The notes: a model not told the origin generated them from the sequence alone. A DNA stretch of 64,000 nt from Streptomyces hyderabadensis (GCF_020404845.1 NZ_JAIOJZ010000026.1:50325-114324); one strand, 5' to 3'; shown: positions 1-8,727, numbered from the stretch's first letter. Translations and numbers: made by a program.

Positions 1-1365
1 CTGTCCTTCCTCGCCGAGGCCTCCGACCTGCTGGCCGGACAGCTCGACGAGGACCTGGTCGCCTCCCTCACCGGCCAGCTGATCGTGCCCCGGCTCGCCG
101 ACTGGTGCGGGGTGTGGCTGGAGGACGAGTCCCTGGGCCGGGCCGCCTGGAGCGACGACACCGGGGCCGCCGTCGGCGCCCGGCTGGCCCGGGTGTGGCA
201 CGCGGGCGAGGGACACCTCGACGCACTGCGCGCGGCCCTGGAGAAGGAGCCGCCCCGCCCCCGCGACCCGTGGCGCTCCGGTCCCGTCGGCCACCCCTGG
301 CCCGCCGAGGCGCTCGGCACGCACGGCAGCGCGCTCGCCTACCGCCTGGTGGCCGGCGGCCGGCCCCTGGGCACCCTGGTCATCGGCCGGACCGACCCGC
401 CGGACGCCTCCGGCGGCCCGGACGGCGCGGGCGCCCCCGACACCGACGGTCGGCCCGACGCCGACGGCCGGCCCGGTTCCCCCGGTTTCCCGGACGAGAT
501 CACGGGCCTGGTCGAGGACCTCAGCCGCCGGGTGGCGCTCGCCATCGGCGCCGCCCGCCAGTACGCCCGGCAGGCCACCATCAGCGCCGTGCTCCAGCGC
601 GGTCTGCTGCCCGGCGCCGTCGCCGAGATCCCCGGCGTGCGCAGCGCCCTCGTCTACGAACCGCGCGACAAGGGCGGCCCCAGCGGCGACTTCTACGACC
701 TCTTCCCGGCCGGCGACGGCCGCTGGTGCTTCGCCGTGGGCGACGTCCAGGGCAAGGGCCCCGAGGCCGCCGTCGTCATCGGCCTCGCCCGGCCCTGGCT
801 GCGGCTGCTGGCCCGCGAGCAGTACGGCGTCCCCGACGTCCTCGACCGCCTCAACCAGCTCCTCCTCGACGACGCCACCGAGGCCGCCGACGCCGCCGCC
901 CGCGCCCTGGTCGCCGCCGGAGGCCCACCGGTTGCCCCGGGCGACGGACCGCAGACCCGGTTCCTCTCCCTCCTCTACGGCGAGCTGGTCCCCTTCGACG
1001 GCGGCGTCCGCTGCACCGTCGCCTCCGCCGGACACCCGCTGCCGCTGCTGCTCGGGCCCGACGGCACGGTGAGCGCGGTCGCGTGCCCGCAGACCCTGCT
1101 CGGTGTCGTCGAGGACGCGACGTACGTCAGCGAGACCTTCGAGCTGCGCTCCGGCGACACCCTGCTGTGCGTCACGGACGGGATCACGGAGCGGCGCAGC
1201 GGCTCCCGGCAGTTCGACGACGGCGACGGGCTCGCCGCCGCGCTGGCCGGGTGCACGGGCCTGGACGCCGAGCTGGTCGCCGAGCGGATCCGGCGGCTGG
1301 TGCACGAGTTCGGACCCCGGCCCCCGGAGGACGACCTGGCCCTGCTGGTGCTCCAGGCCGAGTGA
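1..1365 (+). CDS. SpoIIE-family PP2C protein serine phosphatase, 5'-truncated at window edge
   Basis: The reading frame is open from base 1, so the true start lies upstream and the first in-frame ATG-like codon at 85 is not the N-terminus. The visible N-terminal part (ASDLLAGQLDEDL, RLADWCGVWL) looks like the end of a GAF-type sensor domain. The C-terminal half is a SpoIIE/RsbU phosphatase domain: GGPSGDFYDLF and GDVQGKGPEAA carry the metal-binding aspartates, followed by SAGHPLPLLLG, CVTDGITERR and EDDLALLVL at the C-terminus. Such proteins dephosphorylate anti-anti-sigma factors, and the sensor part sets activity. An internal Asp/Gly/Pro-rich linker near bases 400-490 is probably disordered. 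It sits just upstream of hemW, with a gap of about 40 bases. The family call is secure; the signal and partner are unknown. Confidence 0.9.
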   Translation: MSFLAEASDLLAGQLDEDLVASLTGQLIVPRLADWCGVWLEDESLGRAAWSDDTGAAVGARLARVWHAGEGHLDALRAALEKEPPRPRDPWRSGPVGHPWPAEALGTHGSALAYRLVAGGRPLGTLVIGRTDPPDASGGPDGAGAPDTDGRPDADGRPGSPGFPDEITGLVEDLSRRVALAIGAARQYARQATISAVLQRGLLPGAVAEIPGVRSALVYEPRDKGGPSGDFYDLFPAGDGRWCFAVGDVQGKGPEAAVVIGLARPWLRLLAREQYGVPDVLDRLNQLLLDDATEAADAAARALVAAGGPPVAPGDGPQTRFLSLLYGELVPFDGGVRCTVASAGHPLPLLLGPDGTVSAVACPQTLLGVVEDATYVSETFELRSGDTLLCVTDGITERRSGSRQFDDGDGLAAALAGCTGLDAELVAERIRRLVHEFGPRPPEDDLALLVLQAE

Positions 1366-1405
1366 GCGGGCGGGGGATCCGCGCGGGTACGGGACAATGG
1401 AACGC

Positions 1406-2638
1406 ATGCCCTCCGCACTCCCCGACGGCGAACCCGTCCCCGCCGACGGCGCCCTGCCCGCGTCCGCGCTCGCCGGGGCCGCCGACCGCCCCCTCGGCTT
1501 CTACCTGCACGTGCCGTACTGCGCGACCCGCTGCGGCTACTGCGACTTCAACACCTACACCGCGACCGAGCTGCGCGGCACCGGCGGCGTCCTCGCCTCC
1601 CGCGACAACTACGCCGACACGCTCGTCGACGAGGTCCGCCTGGCCCGCAAGGTGCTCGGCGACGACCCCCGCGAGGTCCGCACGGTCTTCGTCGGCGGCG
1701 GCACGCCCACCCTGCTGGCCGCCGGTGACCTGGTGCGGATGCTGGGCGCGATCCGCGACGAGTTCGGCCTGGCGCCGGACGCGGAGATCACCACGGAGGC
1801 CAACCCGGAGTCGGTCGACCCGGCGTACCTCGCCACCCTCCGCGAGGGCGGCTTCAACCGGATCTCCTTCGGCATGCAGAGCGCGAAGCAGCACGTCCTG
1901 AAGATCCTGGACCGCACCCACACCCCCGGCCGCCCCGAGGCCTGCGTCGCCGAGGCCCGCGCGGCCGGCTTCGACCACGTCAACCTCGACCTGATCTACG
2001 GCACCCCGGGGGAGTCCGACGACGACTGGCGGGCCTCGCTGGACGCCGCGCTCGGCGCCGGACCCGACCACGTCTCGGCGTACGCCCTGATCGTCGAGGA
2101 GGGCACCCAGCTGGCCCGGCGCATCAGGCGCGGCGAGGTGCCGATGACCGACGACGACGTGCACGCCGACCGGTATCTGATCGCCGAGGAGACCCTCGCG
2201 GCGGCGGGCTTCGACTGGTACGAGGTGTCGAACTGGGCCACCTCCGACGCCGGGCGCTGCCTGCACAACGAGCTGTACTGGCGGGGCGCCGACTGGTGGG
2301 GCGCGGGGCCGGGCGCGCACTCCCACGTGGGCGGCGTGCGCTGGTGGAACGTGAAGCACCCCGGGGCGTACGCGGGCGCGCTGGCGGCGGGGAAGTCGCC
2401 GGGCGCCGGGCGTGAGGTGCTGACGGACGAGGACCGGCGGGTGGAGCGCATCCTGCTGGAGCTGCGGCTGCGGGAGGGCGTCCCGCTGTCACTCCTGCGG
2501 GAGGCGGGACTCGCGGCGGCCCGGCGGGCGCTGTCGGAGGGGCTGCTGGAGGAGGGGCCGTACGAGGCGGGGAGCGCGGTGCTGACGCTGCGCGGGCGGC
2601 TGCTGGCGGACGCGGTGGTACGGGACCTGGTGGACTGA
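1406..2638 (+). CDS. hemW: HemW radical SAM haem chaperone (coproporphyrinogen III oxidase-like)
   Basis: This 410-residue radical SAM protein has the cluster motif C39-ATR-C43-GY-C46, in the CxxxCxxC spacing of the HemN/HemW family. It also has the GGGTPT motif and a TTEANPESVD strand. HemW inserts haem into respiratory enzymes and has often been misannotated as oxygen-independent coproporphyrinogen oxidase. The N-terminal extension before the radical SAM core is short, as in HemW and unlike HemN. Two in-frame ATGs at 1397 and 1406 compete. I chose 1406 because the product then begins MPSALPDGEP as is usual in streptomycetes, but 1397 is possible. A hairpin terminator follows at 2680-2698. 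Confidence 0.92.
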   Translation: MPSALPDGEPVPADGALPASALAGAADRPLGFYLHVPYCATRCGYCDFNTYTATELRGTGGVLASRDNYADTLVDEVRLARKVLGDDPREVRTVFVGGGTPTLLAAGDLVRMLGAIRDEFGLAPDAEITTEANPESVDPAYLATLREGGFNRISFGMQSAKQHVLKILDRTHTPGRPEACVAEARAAGFDHVNLDLIYGTPGESDDDWRASLDAALGAGPDHVSAYALIVEEGTQLARRIRRGEVPMTDDDVHADRYLIAEETLAAAGFDWYEVSNWATSDAGRCLHNELYWRGADWWGAGPGAHSHVGGVRWWNVKHPGAYAGALAAGKSPGAGREVLTDEDRRVERILLELRLREGVPLSLLREAGLAAARRALSEGLLEEGPYEAGSAVLTLRGRLLADAVVRDLVD

Positions 2639-2679
2639 CCGGGCTTTCCTCGCCCCCGCCGCCCCTTCCCGTCCCGACC

Positions 2680-2698
2680 CCGGGGGCGCTGCCCCCGG
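2680..2698. terminator. Intrinsic hairpin between convergent hemW and the DUF3097 gene
   Basis: CCGGGGGC and GCCCCCGG form a perfect 8-bp stem with a GCT loop and no U-tract, the usual streptomycete form. It lies between two convergent genes and may serve both. Confidence 0.65.
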
Positions 2699-2706
2699 AC
2701 CCCCGC

Positions 2707-2728
2707 TCCTCAAACGCCGGAGGGGCTG
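2707..2728 (-). repeat. Dispersed intergenic repeat, copy 1
   Basis: On the minus strand this 22-mer contains CCGGCGTTTGAGGA and matches 54543-54564 on the plus strand at 21 of 22 positions. Both copies lie beside a GC-rich hairpin at a gene end. This sequence is recalled as very common downstream of genes in Streptomyces chromosomes; its copy number here cannot be judged from one window. Confidence 0.6.
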
Positions 2729-2735
2729 GGTTCAC

Positions 2736-3545
2736 TCACGCCGTAACGAAGTCGATCAGTTCCTCCACCCGCCCCAGCAGCTCGGGCTCCAGGTCCTTGT
2801 ACGAGGACACCCGCGCCAGGATCGCCTGCCACACCGCGCCGGTGTTGTCCGACGGCCAGCCCAGTGCCCGGCACACCCCCGTCTTCCAGTCCTGACCGCG
2901 AGGCACCCGGGGCCAGCCCTCAATCCCCACCGACGACGGCTTCACCGCCTCCCAGATGTCGATGTACGGGTGGCCCACCACCAGCGCGTGCTCGCTCGTC
3001 ACCGCCTCCGCGATGCGCCACTCCTTCGAACCCGGCACCAGGTGGTCCACCAGGACGCCCAGCCGCGCGTCGGGGCCGGGGGTGAAGTCGGCGACGATCG
3101 ACGGGAGGTCGTCCACGCCGCCCAGGTACTCCACGACGACGCCCTCGATGCGCAGGTCGTCGCCCCACACCTTCTCGACCAGCTCGGCGTCGTGCCGCCC
3201 CTCGACGTAGATGCGCCCGGCGCGCGCCACCCGTGCGCGGGCGCCGGGGACGGCGACCGAACCGGACGCCGTGCGGGAGGGGGCGGACCGCGCCGGGCCG
3301 GAGGAGGACGGGCGGACCAGGGTCACCACCCGGCCCTCCAGGAGGAAACCGCGGGGCTCCAGCGGGAACACCCGGTGCTTGCCGAAGCGGTCCTCCAGGG
3401 TCACCGTGCCCGCCTCGCAGCGGATCACCGCGCCGCAGAAACCGGTGCCGGGCTCCTCGACCACCAGGCCGGGATCGGCCGGTACCTCGGGAACGGGCTG
3501 CGGCTTCTTCCACGGAGGGGTCAGGTCGGCGGAGTACTGGCGCAT
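2736..3545 (-). CDS. DUF3097 family protein
   Basis: This 269-residue protein matches the actinobacterial DUF3097 family. The N-terminus MRQYSADLTPPW is followed by a small beta-rich segment (CGAVIRCEAGTVTLEDRFGKHRVFPL). A central region holds IYVEGRHDAELVEKVWGDDLR, which resembles a TOPRIM-like nucleotide-handling core (EGRHDAE; VLVDHLVPGSKE). The TOPRIM resemblance is my inference. The family has no established function. It follows the MBL-fold gene on the same strand after 34 bases, so the two may be cotranscribed. Its C-terminus (ELIDFVTA) converges on hemW. Confidence 0.85.
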   Translation of the reverse strand: MRQYSADLTPPWKKPQPVPEVPADPGLVVEEPGTGFCGAVIRCEAGTVTLEDRFGKHRVFPLEPRGFLLEGRVVTLVRPSSSGPARSAPSRTASGSVAVPGARARVARAGRIYVEGRHDAELVEKVWGDDLRIEGVVVEYLGGVDDLPSIVADFTPGPDARLGVLVDHLVPGSKEWRIAEAVTSEHALVVGHPYIDIWEAVKPSSVGIEGWPRVPRGQDWKTGVCRALGWPSDNTGAVWQAILARVSSYKDLEPELLGRVEELIDFVTA

Positions 3546-3579
3546 TCTGATGACGATACGAGGAGACGGTGCGCCGTGA

Positions 3580-4323
3580 TCAGTGCGACACGCCGAACCG
3601 GGCGGCCAGCGCGTCCCGTTGGGCCCGGACGAACGCCGCGTCCACCACCGCTCCGTGACCGGGGACGTACAGCGCGTCGTCGCCGCCCAGGCCCAGCAGC
3701 CGGTCCAGGGCGTCCGGCCAGCGCCCCGGTGCGGCGTCGGGGCCCGCCTGCGGCTCGCCGGACTCCTCGACCAGGTCGCCGCAGAAGACGACCGCCGGGG
3801 CGCCCGGCACCAGCACCGCGAGGTCGTGCCCGGTGTGGCCCGGGCCGACGTCGGCCAGCAGCACCTGACGGCCGCCGCCCAGGTCGAGCCACCGCTCGCC
3901 GCGGACCTCGTGCCGGACGGGGGCGAGCGCGTCGGCCGCCGCCCGCGCCGCCCCCGCGTCCAGGCCCTCCGCCACCGCGTCCGCGCGCAGCGCCTCCCGG
4001 CCCTGTCCGCCCGGCGCGAACAACGCGTCCGTGCCCCCGGCGCCGTACGCGCCGTACACCTCCGCGTCCGCGAACGCCGCCGCGCCGAAGACGTGGTCGA
4101 AGTGCGGGTGGGTCAGCGCGAGATGTGTCACACGGCGGCCGGCGAGTCGCCGCGCCCCCTCGCGCAACCGGGCGCCCTCGTCCAGGCTCGACCCCGCGTC
4201 CACCATCAGCGCCGCCTCCGCGCCGAGCACCAGCCCCGCCGTGCAGTCCCAGCCCGGCAGCCGGCGCCGCCCCACCCCGTCCGCCAGCCGCTCCCAGCCC
4301 AGCTCTTCCCAAGTCACCGTCAC
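3580..4323 (-). CDS. MBL-fold metallo-hydrolase
   Basis: This 247-residue metallo-beta-lactamase-fold hydrolase has the zinc motif H72-P-H74-F-D76-H77, with VDAGSS upstream and YVPGHGAVVD and FCGDLVEES downstream as further metal-ligand strands. The substrate is unknown; the fold is shared by thioesterases, lactonases and phosphodiesterases. The frame is open further upstream, but I chose the GTG at 4323 because the protein then begins VTVTWEELGW and the longer version runs back into the hrcA promoter region. It is divergent from hrcA, separated by about 170 bases that hold the CIRCE operator. Confidence 0.85.
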   Translation of the reverse strand: MTVTWEELGWERLADGVGRRRLPGWDCTAGLVLGAEAALMVDAGSSLDEGARLREGARRLAGRRVTHLALTHPHFDHVFGAAAFADAEVYGAYGAGGTDALFAPGGQGREALRADAVAEGLDAGAARAAADALAPVRHEVRGERWLDLGGGRQVLLADVGPGHTGHDLAVLVPGAPAVVFCGDLVEESGEPQAGPDAAPGRWPDALDRLLGLGGDDALYVPGHGAVVDAAFVRAQRDALAARFGVSH

Positions 4324-4353
4324 GGCGACGACGCTAACGGCTTGGTCCCGGCC

Positions 4354-4384
4354 TTGCCGGGGGCGTACCCCACGGCCGTACACT
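4354..4384 (+). promoter_or_regulatory. Candidate hrcA promoter
   Basis: TTGCCG (4354-4359) and TACACT (4379-4384) are spaced 19 bases apart, slightly longer than ideal. A start about 7 bases downstream would place the CIRCE operator just after transcription begins, as expected for HrcA repression. Confidence 0.45.
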
Positions 4385-4397
4385 GGGCCGGGGAAGT

Positions 4398-4424
4398 CTG
4401 GCACTCGCGAGCCATGAGTGCCAG
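4398..4424 (+). promoter_or_regulatory. CIRCE operator (HrcA binding site)
   Basis: CTGGCACTC (4398-4406), nine bases, then GAGTGCCAG (4416-4424) form a perfect 9-9-9 inverted repeat. This matches the CIRCE consensus TTAGCACTC-N9-GAGTGCTAA with high-GC ends. It lies about 65 bases before hrcA, indicating autoregulation of hrcA-dnaJ by HrcA. Confidence 0.92.
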
Positions 4425-4490
4425 GGCAGACAGGTCAGGGCAGGCCGGACAGGCCGAAACGGGCGGACGACAGCTGGAGGTGCGCGCAGA

Positions 4491-5507
4491 ATGCTGAGTG
4501 AACGCAGGCTGAAGGTGCTGCGCGCCATCGTCCAGGACTACGTCGGCACCGAGGAACCGGTCGGTTCCAAGGCCCTCACCGAGCGGCACAACCTCGGCGT
4601 CTCCCCGGCCACCGTGCGCAACGACATGGCGGCCCTGGAGGACGAGGGGTTCATCGCCCAGCCGCACACCAGCGCCGGGCGCATCCCGACCGACAAGGGC
4701 TACCGGCTCTTCGTCGACAAGCTGGCCGGCGTCAAGCCGATGACCGCGCCCGAGCGGCGTGCCATCCAGAACTTCCTGGAGGGCGCCGTCGACCTCGACG
4801 ACGTGGTGGCCCGCACGGTGCGGCTGCTCGCGCAGCTCACCCGGCAGGTCGCGGTCGTGCAGTACCCCTCGCTGACCCGCTCGACCGTGCGGCACGTGGA
4901 GCTGCTCTCGCTCGCGCCCGCCCGCCTGATGCTGGTGCTGATCACGGACACCGGCCGGGTCGAGCAGCGGATGGTCGACTGCCCGGCGCCGTTCGGCGAG
5001 GCCTCGCTGGCCGATCTGCGGGCGCGGCTCAACAGCCGGGTCGCGGGGCGCCGTTTCACGGATGTGCCGTCTCTGGTGGAAGATCTGGCGGAGCCCTTCG
5101 AGGCCGAGGATCGCGGTACGGTCTCCACCGTGCTCTCCACCCTCCTGGAGACGCTGGTCGAGGAGAACGAGGAGCGGCTGATGATCGGCGGCACCGCCAA
5201 TCTGACCCGCTTCGGGCACGACTTCCCCCTGGTGATCCGGCCGGTGCTGGAGGCGCTGGAGGAGCAGGTCGTGCTCCTCAAGCTGCTCGGCGAGGCGAAG
5301 GATCCGGGCGTGACCGTACGGATCGGTCATGAGAACGCCCACGAGGGACTCAACTCAACGTCCGTCGTGTCGGTCGGCTACGGTTCGGGCGGCGAGGCGG
5401 TTGCCAAGCTCGGCGTGGTCGGACCGACCCGCATGGACTACCCGGGAACGATGGGAGCGGTACGCGCAGTGGCACGGTACGTCGGACAGATCCTGGCGGA
5501 GTCGTAG
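4491..5507 (+). CDS. hrcA: Heat-inducible transcription repressor HrcA
   Basis: This 338-residue protein matches HrcA over its full length. The N-terminal winged helix (MLSERRLKVLRAIVQDYVG, then SPATVRNDMAALEDEG) contains the recognition helix. AGRIPTDKGYRLFVD marks the junction to the GAF-like domain, and the C-terminus ends in the family pattern GPTRMDYPGTMGAVRAVARY. It represses chaperone genes through CIRCE, and folding of HrcA by GroEL couples repression to chaperone availability. The stop codon is immediately followed by the dnaJ start, so the two genes are translationally coupled. Confidence 0.97.
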   Translation: MLSERRLKVLRAIVQDYVGTEEPVGSKALTERHNLGVSPATVRNDMAALEDEGFIAQPHTSAGRIPTDKGYRLFVDKLAGVKPMTAPERRAIQNFLEGAVDLDDVVARTVRLLAQLTRQVAVVQYPSLTRSTVRHVELLSLAPARLMLVLITDTGRVEQRMVDCPAPFGEASLADLRARLNSRVAGRRFTDVPSLVEDLAEPFEAEDRGTVSTVLSTLLETLVEENEERLMIGGTANLTRFGHDFPLVIRPVLEALEEQVVLLKLLGEAKDPGVTVRIGHENAHEGLNSTSVVSVGYGSGGEAVAKLGVVGPTRMDYPGTMGAVRAVARYVGQILAES

Positions 5508-6647
5508 GTGGCCACGGACTACTACGCCGTACTCGGCGTGCGCCGCGACGCCTCCCAGGACGAGATCAAGAAGGCGTTCCGGAGGCTCGCCCGCGAGCTG
5601 CACCCGGACGTCAACCCCGATCCGAAGACCCAGGAGCGGTTCAAGGAGATCAACGCCGCCTACGAGGTGCTGTCGGACCCGCAGAAGAAGCAGGTCTACG
5701 ACCTCGGCGGCGACCCCCTCTCGCAGGCCGGGGGCGGCGGTGGCGCCGGCGGCTTCGGCGCGGGTGGCTTCGGGAACTTCTCGGACATCATGGACGCGTT
5801 CTTCGGTACGGCGTCGCAGCGCGGGCCGCGCTCGCGCACCCGGCGCGGCCAGGACGCGATGATCCGCATCGAGGTCGAGCTGGACGAGGCCGCGTTCGGC
5901 ACGACCAAGGACATCCAGGTCGACACGGCCGTCGTCTGCAACACCTGCAACGGCGAGGGCGCGGCGCCCGGCACGTCGGCCCAGACGTGCGACATGTGCC
6001 GCGGGCGCGGTGAGGTCTCGCAGGTCACCCGGTCCTTCCTGGGCCAGGTCATGACCTCCCGGCCCTGCCCCCAGTGCCAGGGCTTCGGCACCGTGGTCCC
6101 GACCCCGTGCCCCGAGTGCGCGGGCGACGGCCGGGTCCGCTCCCGGCGCACCCTGACCGTGAAGATCCCGGCCGGTGTCGACAACGGCACCCGGATCCAG
6201 CTCGCGGGCGAGGGCGAGGTCGGCCCCGGCGGCGGTCCGGCCGGCGACCTGTACGTCGAGATCCACGAGCTGCCGCACGCGACCTTCCAGCGCCGCGGCG
6301 ACGACCTGCACTGCACGGTCACCATCCCGATGACCGCGGCCGCCCTCGGCACCAAGGTGCCGCTGGAGACCCTCGACGGCATGGAGGAGGTCGACATCCG
6401 CCCGGGCACCCAGTCCGGCCAGTCGATCCCCAAGCACGGCCGGGGCGTCACCCACCTGCGCGGCGGCGGCCGGGGCGACCTCATCGTCCACGTCGAGGTC
6501 ACCACCCCGGGCAAGCTCGACCCCGAACAGGAACGCCTCCTGCGCGAGCTGGCCAAGCTCCGGGGAGAGGAACGCCCGCAGGGACAGTTCCAGCCGGGGC
6601 AGCAGGGGTTGTTCTCGCGGCTGAAGGACGCGTTCAACGGGCGCTGA
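5508..6647 (+). CDS. dnaJ: Molecular chaperone DnaJ (type I Hsp40)
   Basis: This 379-residue Hsp40 starts at a GTG directly abutting the hrcA stop. The J domain occupies residues 4-70 with HPD at 32-34, which stimulates DnaK ATPase. A Gly/Phe-rich linker follows (about 73-95). The zinc domain has four CxxCxGxG repeats starting at C144 (CNTCNGEG, CDMCRGRG, CPQCQGFG, CPECAGDG), and the C-terminal substrate-binding domain follows. Linkage to hrcA rather than dnaK marks it as the second actinobacterial DnaJ (DnaJ2). The last 53 bases of the gene are copied again about 100 bases downstream (see repeats). Confidence 0.97.
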   Translation: MATDYYAVLGVRRDASQDEIKKAFRRLARELHPDVNPDPKTQERFKEINAAYEVLSDPQKKQVYDLGGDPLSQAGGGGGAGGFGAGGFGNFSDIMDAFFGTASQRGPRSRTRRGQDAMIRIEVELDEAAFGTTKDIQVDTAVVCNTCNGEGAAPGTSAQTCDMCRGRGEVSQVTRSFLGQVMTSRPCPQCQGFGTVVPTPCPECAGDGRVRSRRTLTVKIPAGVDNGTRIQLAGEGEVGPGGGPAGDLYVEIHELPHATFQRRGDDLHCTVTIPMTAAALGTKVPLETLDGMEEVDIRPGTQSGQSIPKHGRGVTHLRGGGRGDLIVHVEVTTPGKLDPEQERLLRELAKLRGEERPQGQFQPGQQGLFSRLKDAFNGR

Positions 6648-6649
6648 CG
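6595..6649 (+). repeat. 55-bp direct repeat, copy 1 (3' end of dnaJ)
   Basis: This copy covers the last codons of dnaJ (GQQGLFSRLKDAFNGR and stop). It is identical over 55 bases to 6746-6800, at a spacing of 151 bases. Confidence 0.9.
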
Positions 6650-6712
6650 TAGAGCCCGGCAGGTGTCGGTGTGCCGCGGGGGTGCGGGCGGTGGCCGAAG
6701 CCTGCCGGGGGT

Positions 6713-6730
6713 CCGGGGGTCGTCCCCCGG
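6713..6730 (+). terminator. Hairpin downstream of dnaJ
   Basis: CCGGGGG and CCCCCGG pair in a 7-bp perfect stem around TCGT. It lies between the two copies of the dnaJ tail repeat, so it could terminate the hrcA-dnaJ transcript. Confidence 0.55.
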
Positions 6731-6745
6731 GCAGACACAGTCAGT

Positions 6746-6800
6746 CGGGGCAGCAGGGGTTGTTCTCGCGGCTGAAGGACGCGTTCAACGGGCGCTGACG
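6746..6800 (+). repeat. 55-bp direct repeat, copy 2 (duplicated dnaJ tail, non-coding)
   Basis: This is an exact duplicate of 6595-6649, including the dnaJ stop codon, outside any gene. The flanks differ, apart from a short CAG before each copy, so this is a local segmental duplication and not a gene fragment with its own start. Confidence 0.9.
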
Positions 6801-6886
6801 CCGTACGCCGCGATGCGGATGCTTCTGGCGTATGCCAACGGAAGCCCGGATTCGGACTTGTGTGGAGGACGTGACAACATGCCGTC

Positions 6887-7972
6887 ATGTCCTCCGCACT
6901 GACCGATCTCTTCCCCTACCCGATCGTGCAGGCGCCCATGGCGGGCGGCGTCTCCGTGCCACGGCTCGCGGCCGCGGTGTCCGAGGCGGGCGGGCTGGGC
7001 TTCCTGGCCGCCGGGTACAAGACCGCGGACGGGATGTACCAGGAGATCAAGCACCTGCGGGGGCTGACGAGCCGGCCCTTCGGCGTCAACATCTTCCTCC
7101 CGCAGGCCGAGGCGGCCGACCCCGCCGCCGTCGACGTCTACGCCCACCAGCTGGCCGGTGAGGCCACCTGGTACGAGACGGAGCTGGGCGACCCCGACTG
7201 CGCCCGGGACGACGGCTACGACACCAAACTCGCCGTCCTGCTGGACAACCCCGTACCGGTGGTGTCCTTCCACTTCGGCGTGCCCAGCCGCGAGGTCGTC
7301 GACTCCCTGCACCGGGTGGGCACCTTCGCCCTGGTCGGCGCGACCACCGCGGACGAGGCCCGGGCCGTCGAGCGGTCCGGCGCCGACGCGGTGATCGCCC
7401 AGGGCGCCGAGGCCGGCGGCCACCAGGGCACCCACCGGGACAACCCGGAGACCGGCGGCCTGGGCACCGGACTGCTGTCGCTGGTCGCCCAGGTCCGGGA
7501 GGCGGTGAGCATCCCCGTGGTCGCCGCCGGCGGCATCATGCGCGGCACCCAGATCGCCGCGGTCCTCGCGGCCGGCGCGAGCGCGGCCCAGCTCGGCACC
7601 GCCTTCCTCGCCACCCCGGAGTCCGGCGCGCACGACCTGCACAAGCAGGCGCTGACCAACCCGCTGTTCGTCCGCACCGAACTCACCCGGGCCTTCTCCG
7701 GCCGCCCCGCCCGCGCCCTGGTCAACCGCTTCGTGCGCGAGCACGGCCCCTACGCCCCGGCCGCCTACCCCGAGGTGCACCACCTCACTTCGCCGGTGCG
7801 CAAGGCGGCGGCCAAGGCGGGCGACGCGCAGGGCATGGCGCTGTGGGCCGGCCAGGGCCACCGGATGGCCCGGGAGCTGCCCGCCGGCCAGCTGGTGGAG
7901 GTGCTGGCGGCCGAACTCGCCGCCGCCGGGACAGCGTTGTCAAACTACGCGACGGGGGGCGGCGCGCGATGA
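6887..7972 (+). CDS. NAD(P)H-dependent flavin oxidoreductase (nitronate monooxygenase family)
   Basis: This 361-residue FMN-dependent TIM-barrel protein belongs to the nitronate monooxygenase/2-nitropropane dioxygenase family. PIVQAPMAGGVS forms the first strand with FMN contacts. VVSFHFG, AQGAEAGGHQG with the conserved histidine region, and PVVAAGGIMRG for phosphate binding follow in order. The family oxidises alkyl nitronates or acts as an NADH:quinone reductase; the substrate cannot be read here. The ATG at 6887 follows the duplicated dnaJ tail. The gene overlaps rsmE by four bases (ATGA), so the two are translationally coupled. Confidence 0.9.
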   Translation: MSSALTDLFPYPIVQAPMAGGVSVPRLAAAVSEAGGLGFLAAGYKTADGMYQEIKHLRGLTSRPFGVNIFLPQAEAADPAAVDVYAHQLAGEATWYETELGDPDCARDDGYDTKLAVLLDNPVPVVSFHFGVPSREVVDSLHRVGTFALVGATTADEARAVERSGADAVIAQGAEAGGHQGTHRDNPETGGLGTGLLSLVAQVREAVSIPVVAAGGIMRGTQIAAVLAAGASAAQLGTAFLATPESGAHDLHKQALTNPLFVRTELTRAFSGRPARALVNRFVREHGPYAPAAYPEVHHLTSPVRKAAAKAGDAQGMALWAGQGHRMARELPAGQLVEVLAAELAAAGTALSNYATGGGAR

Positions 7973-8718
7973 CGGCACCGGTGTTCGTGGTCGACTCGCT
8001 GCGGCCGCAGGACCTGCCCGGGGGTGATTACGTCCTGGACGGCCCGGAGGGGCGGCACGCCGTCTCCGTGAAGCGGCTGCGGGCGGGCGAGGACGTCGTC
8101 CTCACCGACGGGAGGGGCCGCTGGGCCGAGGGCGTAGTGAAGGCCGCCGAGGGCAAGGACCGCCTGGTCGTCGCCGTCGCGGACGGGGTGCGCGAGGAAC
8201 CCGCCGAGCGGCCCCGCATCACCGTCGTCCAGGCCCTGCCCAAGGGCGACCGCGGTGAGCTGGCCGTCGAGACGATGACCGAGGTCGGGGTCGACGCGAT
8301 CGTGCCCTGGGCGGCCTCCCGGTGCATCACCCAGTGGAAGGGCGAGCGCGGTCTGAAGGCGCTCGGCAAGTGGCGGGCGACGGCCCGGGAGGCCGGCAAG
8401 CAGTCCCGCCGGGTCCGTTTCCCGGACGTCGCGGACGCGGCGACGAGCAAGCAGGTTGCCTCACTTCTGGCCGAAGCCGACTTCGCCGCCGTACTCCACG
8501 AGAGCGGCGAGGAACCCCTGTCCGTCGCCGAACTCCCCGCCGACGGCGACATCGTGCTGGTCGTCGGCCCCGAAGGGGGCGTGTCCCCCGAGGAGTTGGC
8601 GCTCTTCGCCGAGGCCGGTGCCAAGCCCTTCCGGCTGGGCCGCAGCGTCCTGCGCACCTCCACCGCGGGCACCGCCGCGACCGCCGTACTCCTGGCCCGC
8701 ACCGGCCGCTGGTCCTGA
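7969..8718 (+). CDS. rsmE: 16S rRNA (uracil-1498-N3)-methyltransferase RsmE
   Basis: This 249-residue SPOUT-class methyltransferase modifies U1498 of 16S rRNA using SAM. It has an N-terminal PUA-like domain (DYVLDGPEGRHAVSVKRLRAGE). The C-terminal knot domain has ALPKGDRGELAVETMTEVGV, RCITQWKG, the SAM loop VVGPEGGVSPEE (about residues 197-208) and LGRSVLRTSTAGTAA near the end. The start overlaps the preceding stop. Its place after hrcA-dnaJ matches actinobacterial gene order. It converges on the following minus-strand gene after 9 bases. Confidence 0.95.
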   Translation: MTAPVFVVDSLRPQDLPGGDYVLDGPEGRHAVSVKRLRAGEDVVLTDGRGRWAEGVVKAAEGKDRLVVAVADGVREEPAERPRITVVQALPKGDRGELAVETMTEVGVDAIVPWAASRCITQWKGERGLKALGKWRATAREAGKQSRRVRFPDVADAATSKQVASLLAEADFAAVLHESGEEPLSVAELPADGDIVLVVGPEGGVSPEELALFAEAGAKPFRLGRSVLRTSTAGTAATAVLLARTGRWS

Positions 8719-8727
8719 GCCGCCCGG

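Noticed and set aside
6663..6902. Possible gene covering the duplicated dnaJ tail
   Set aside because: The composition is repeat-derived and the strong start of the flavin oxidoreductase at 6887 lies within it in another frame.
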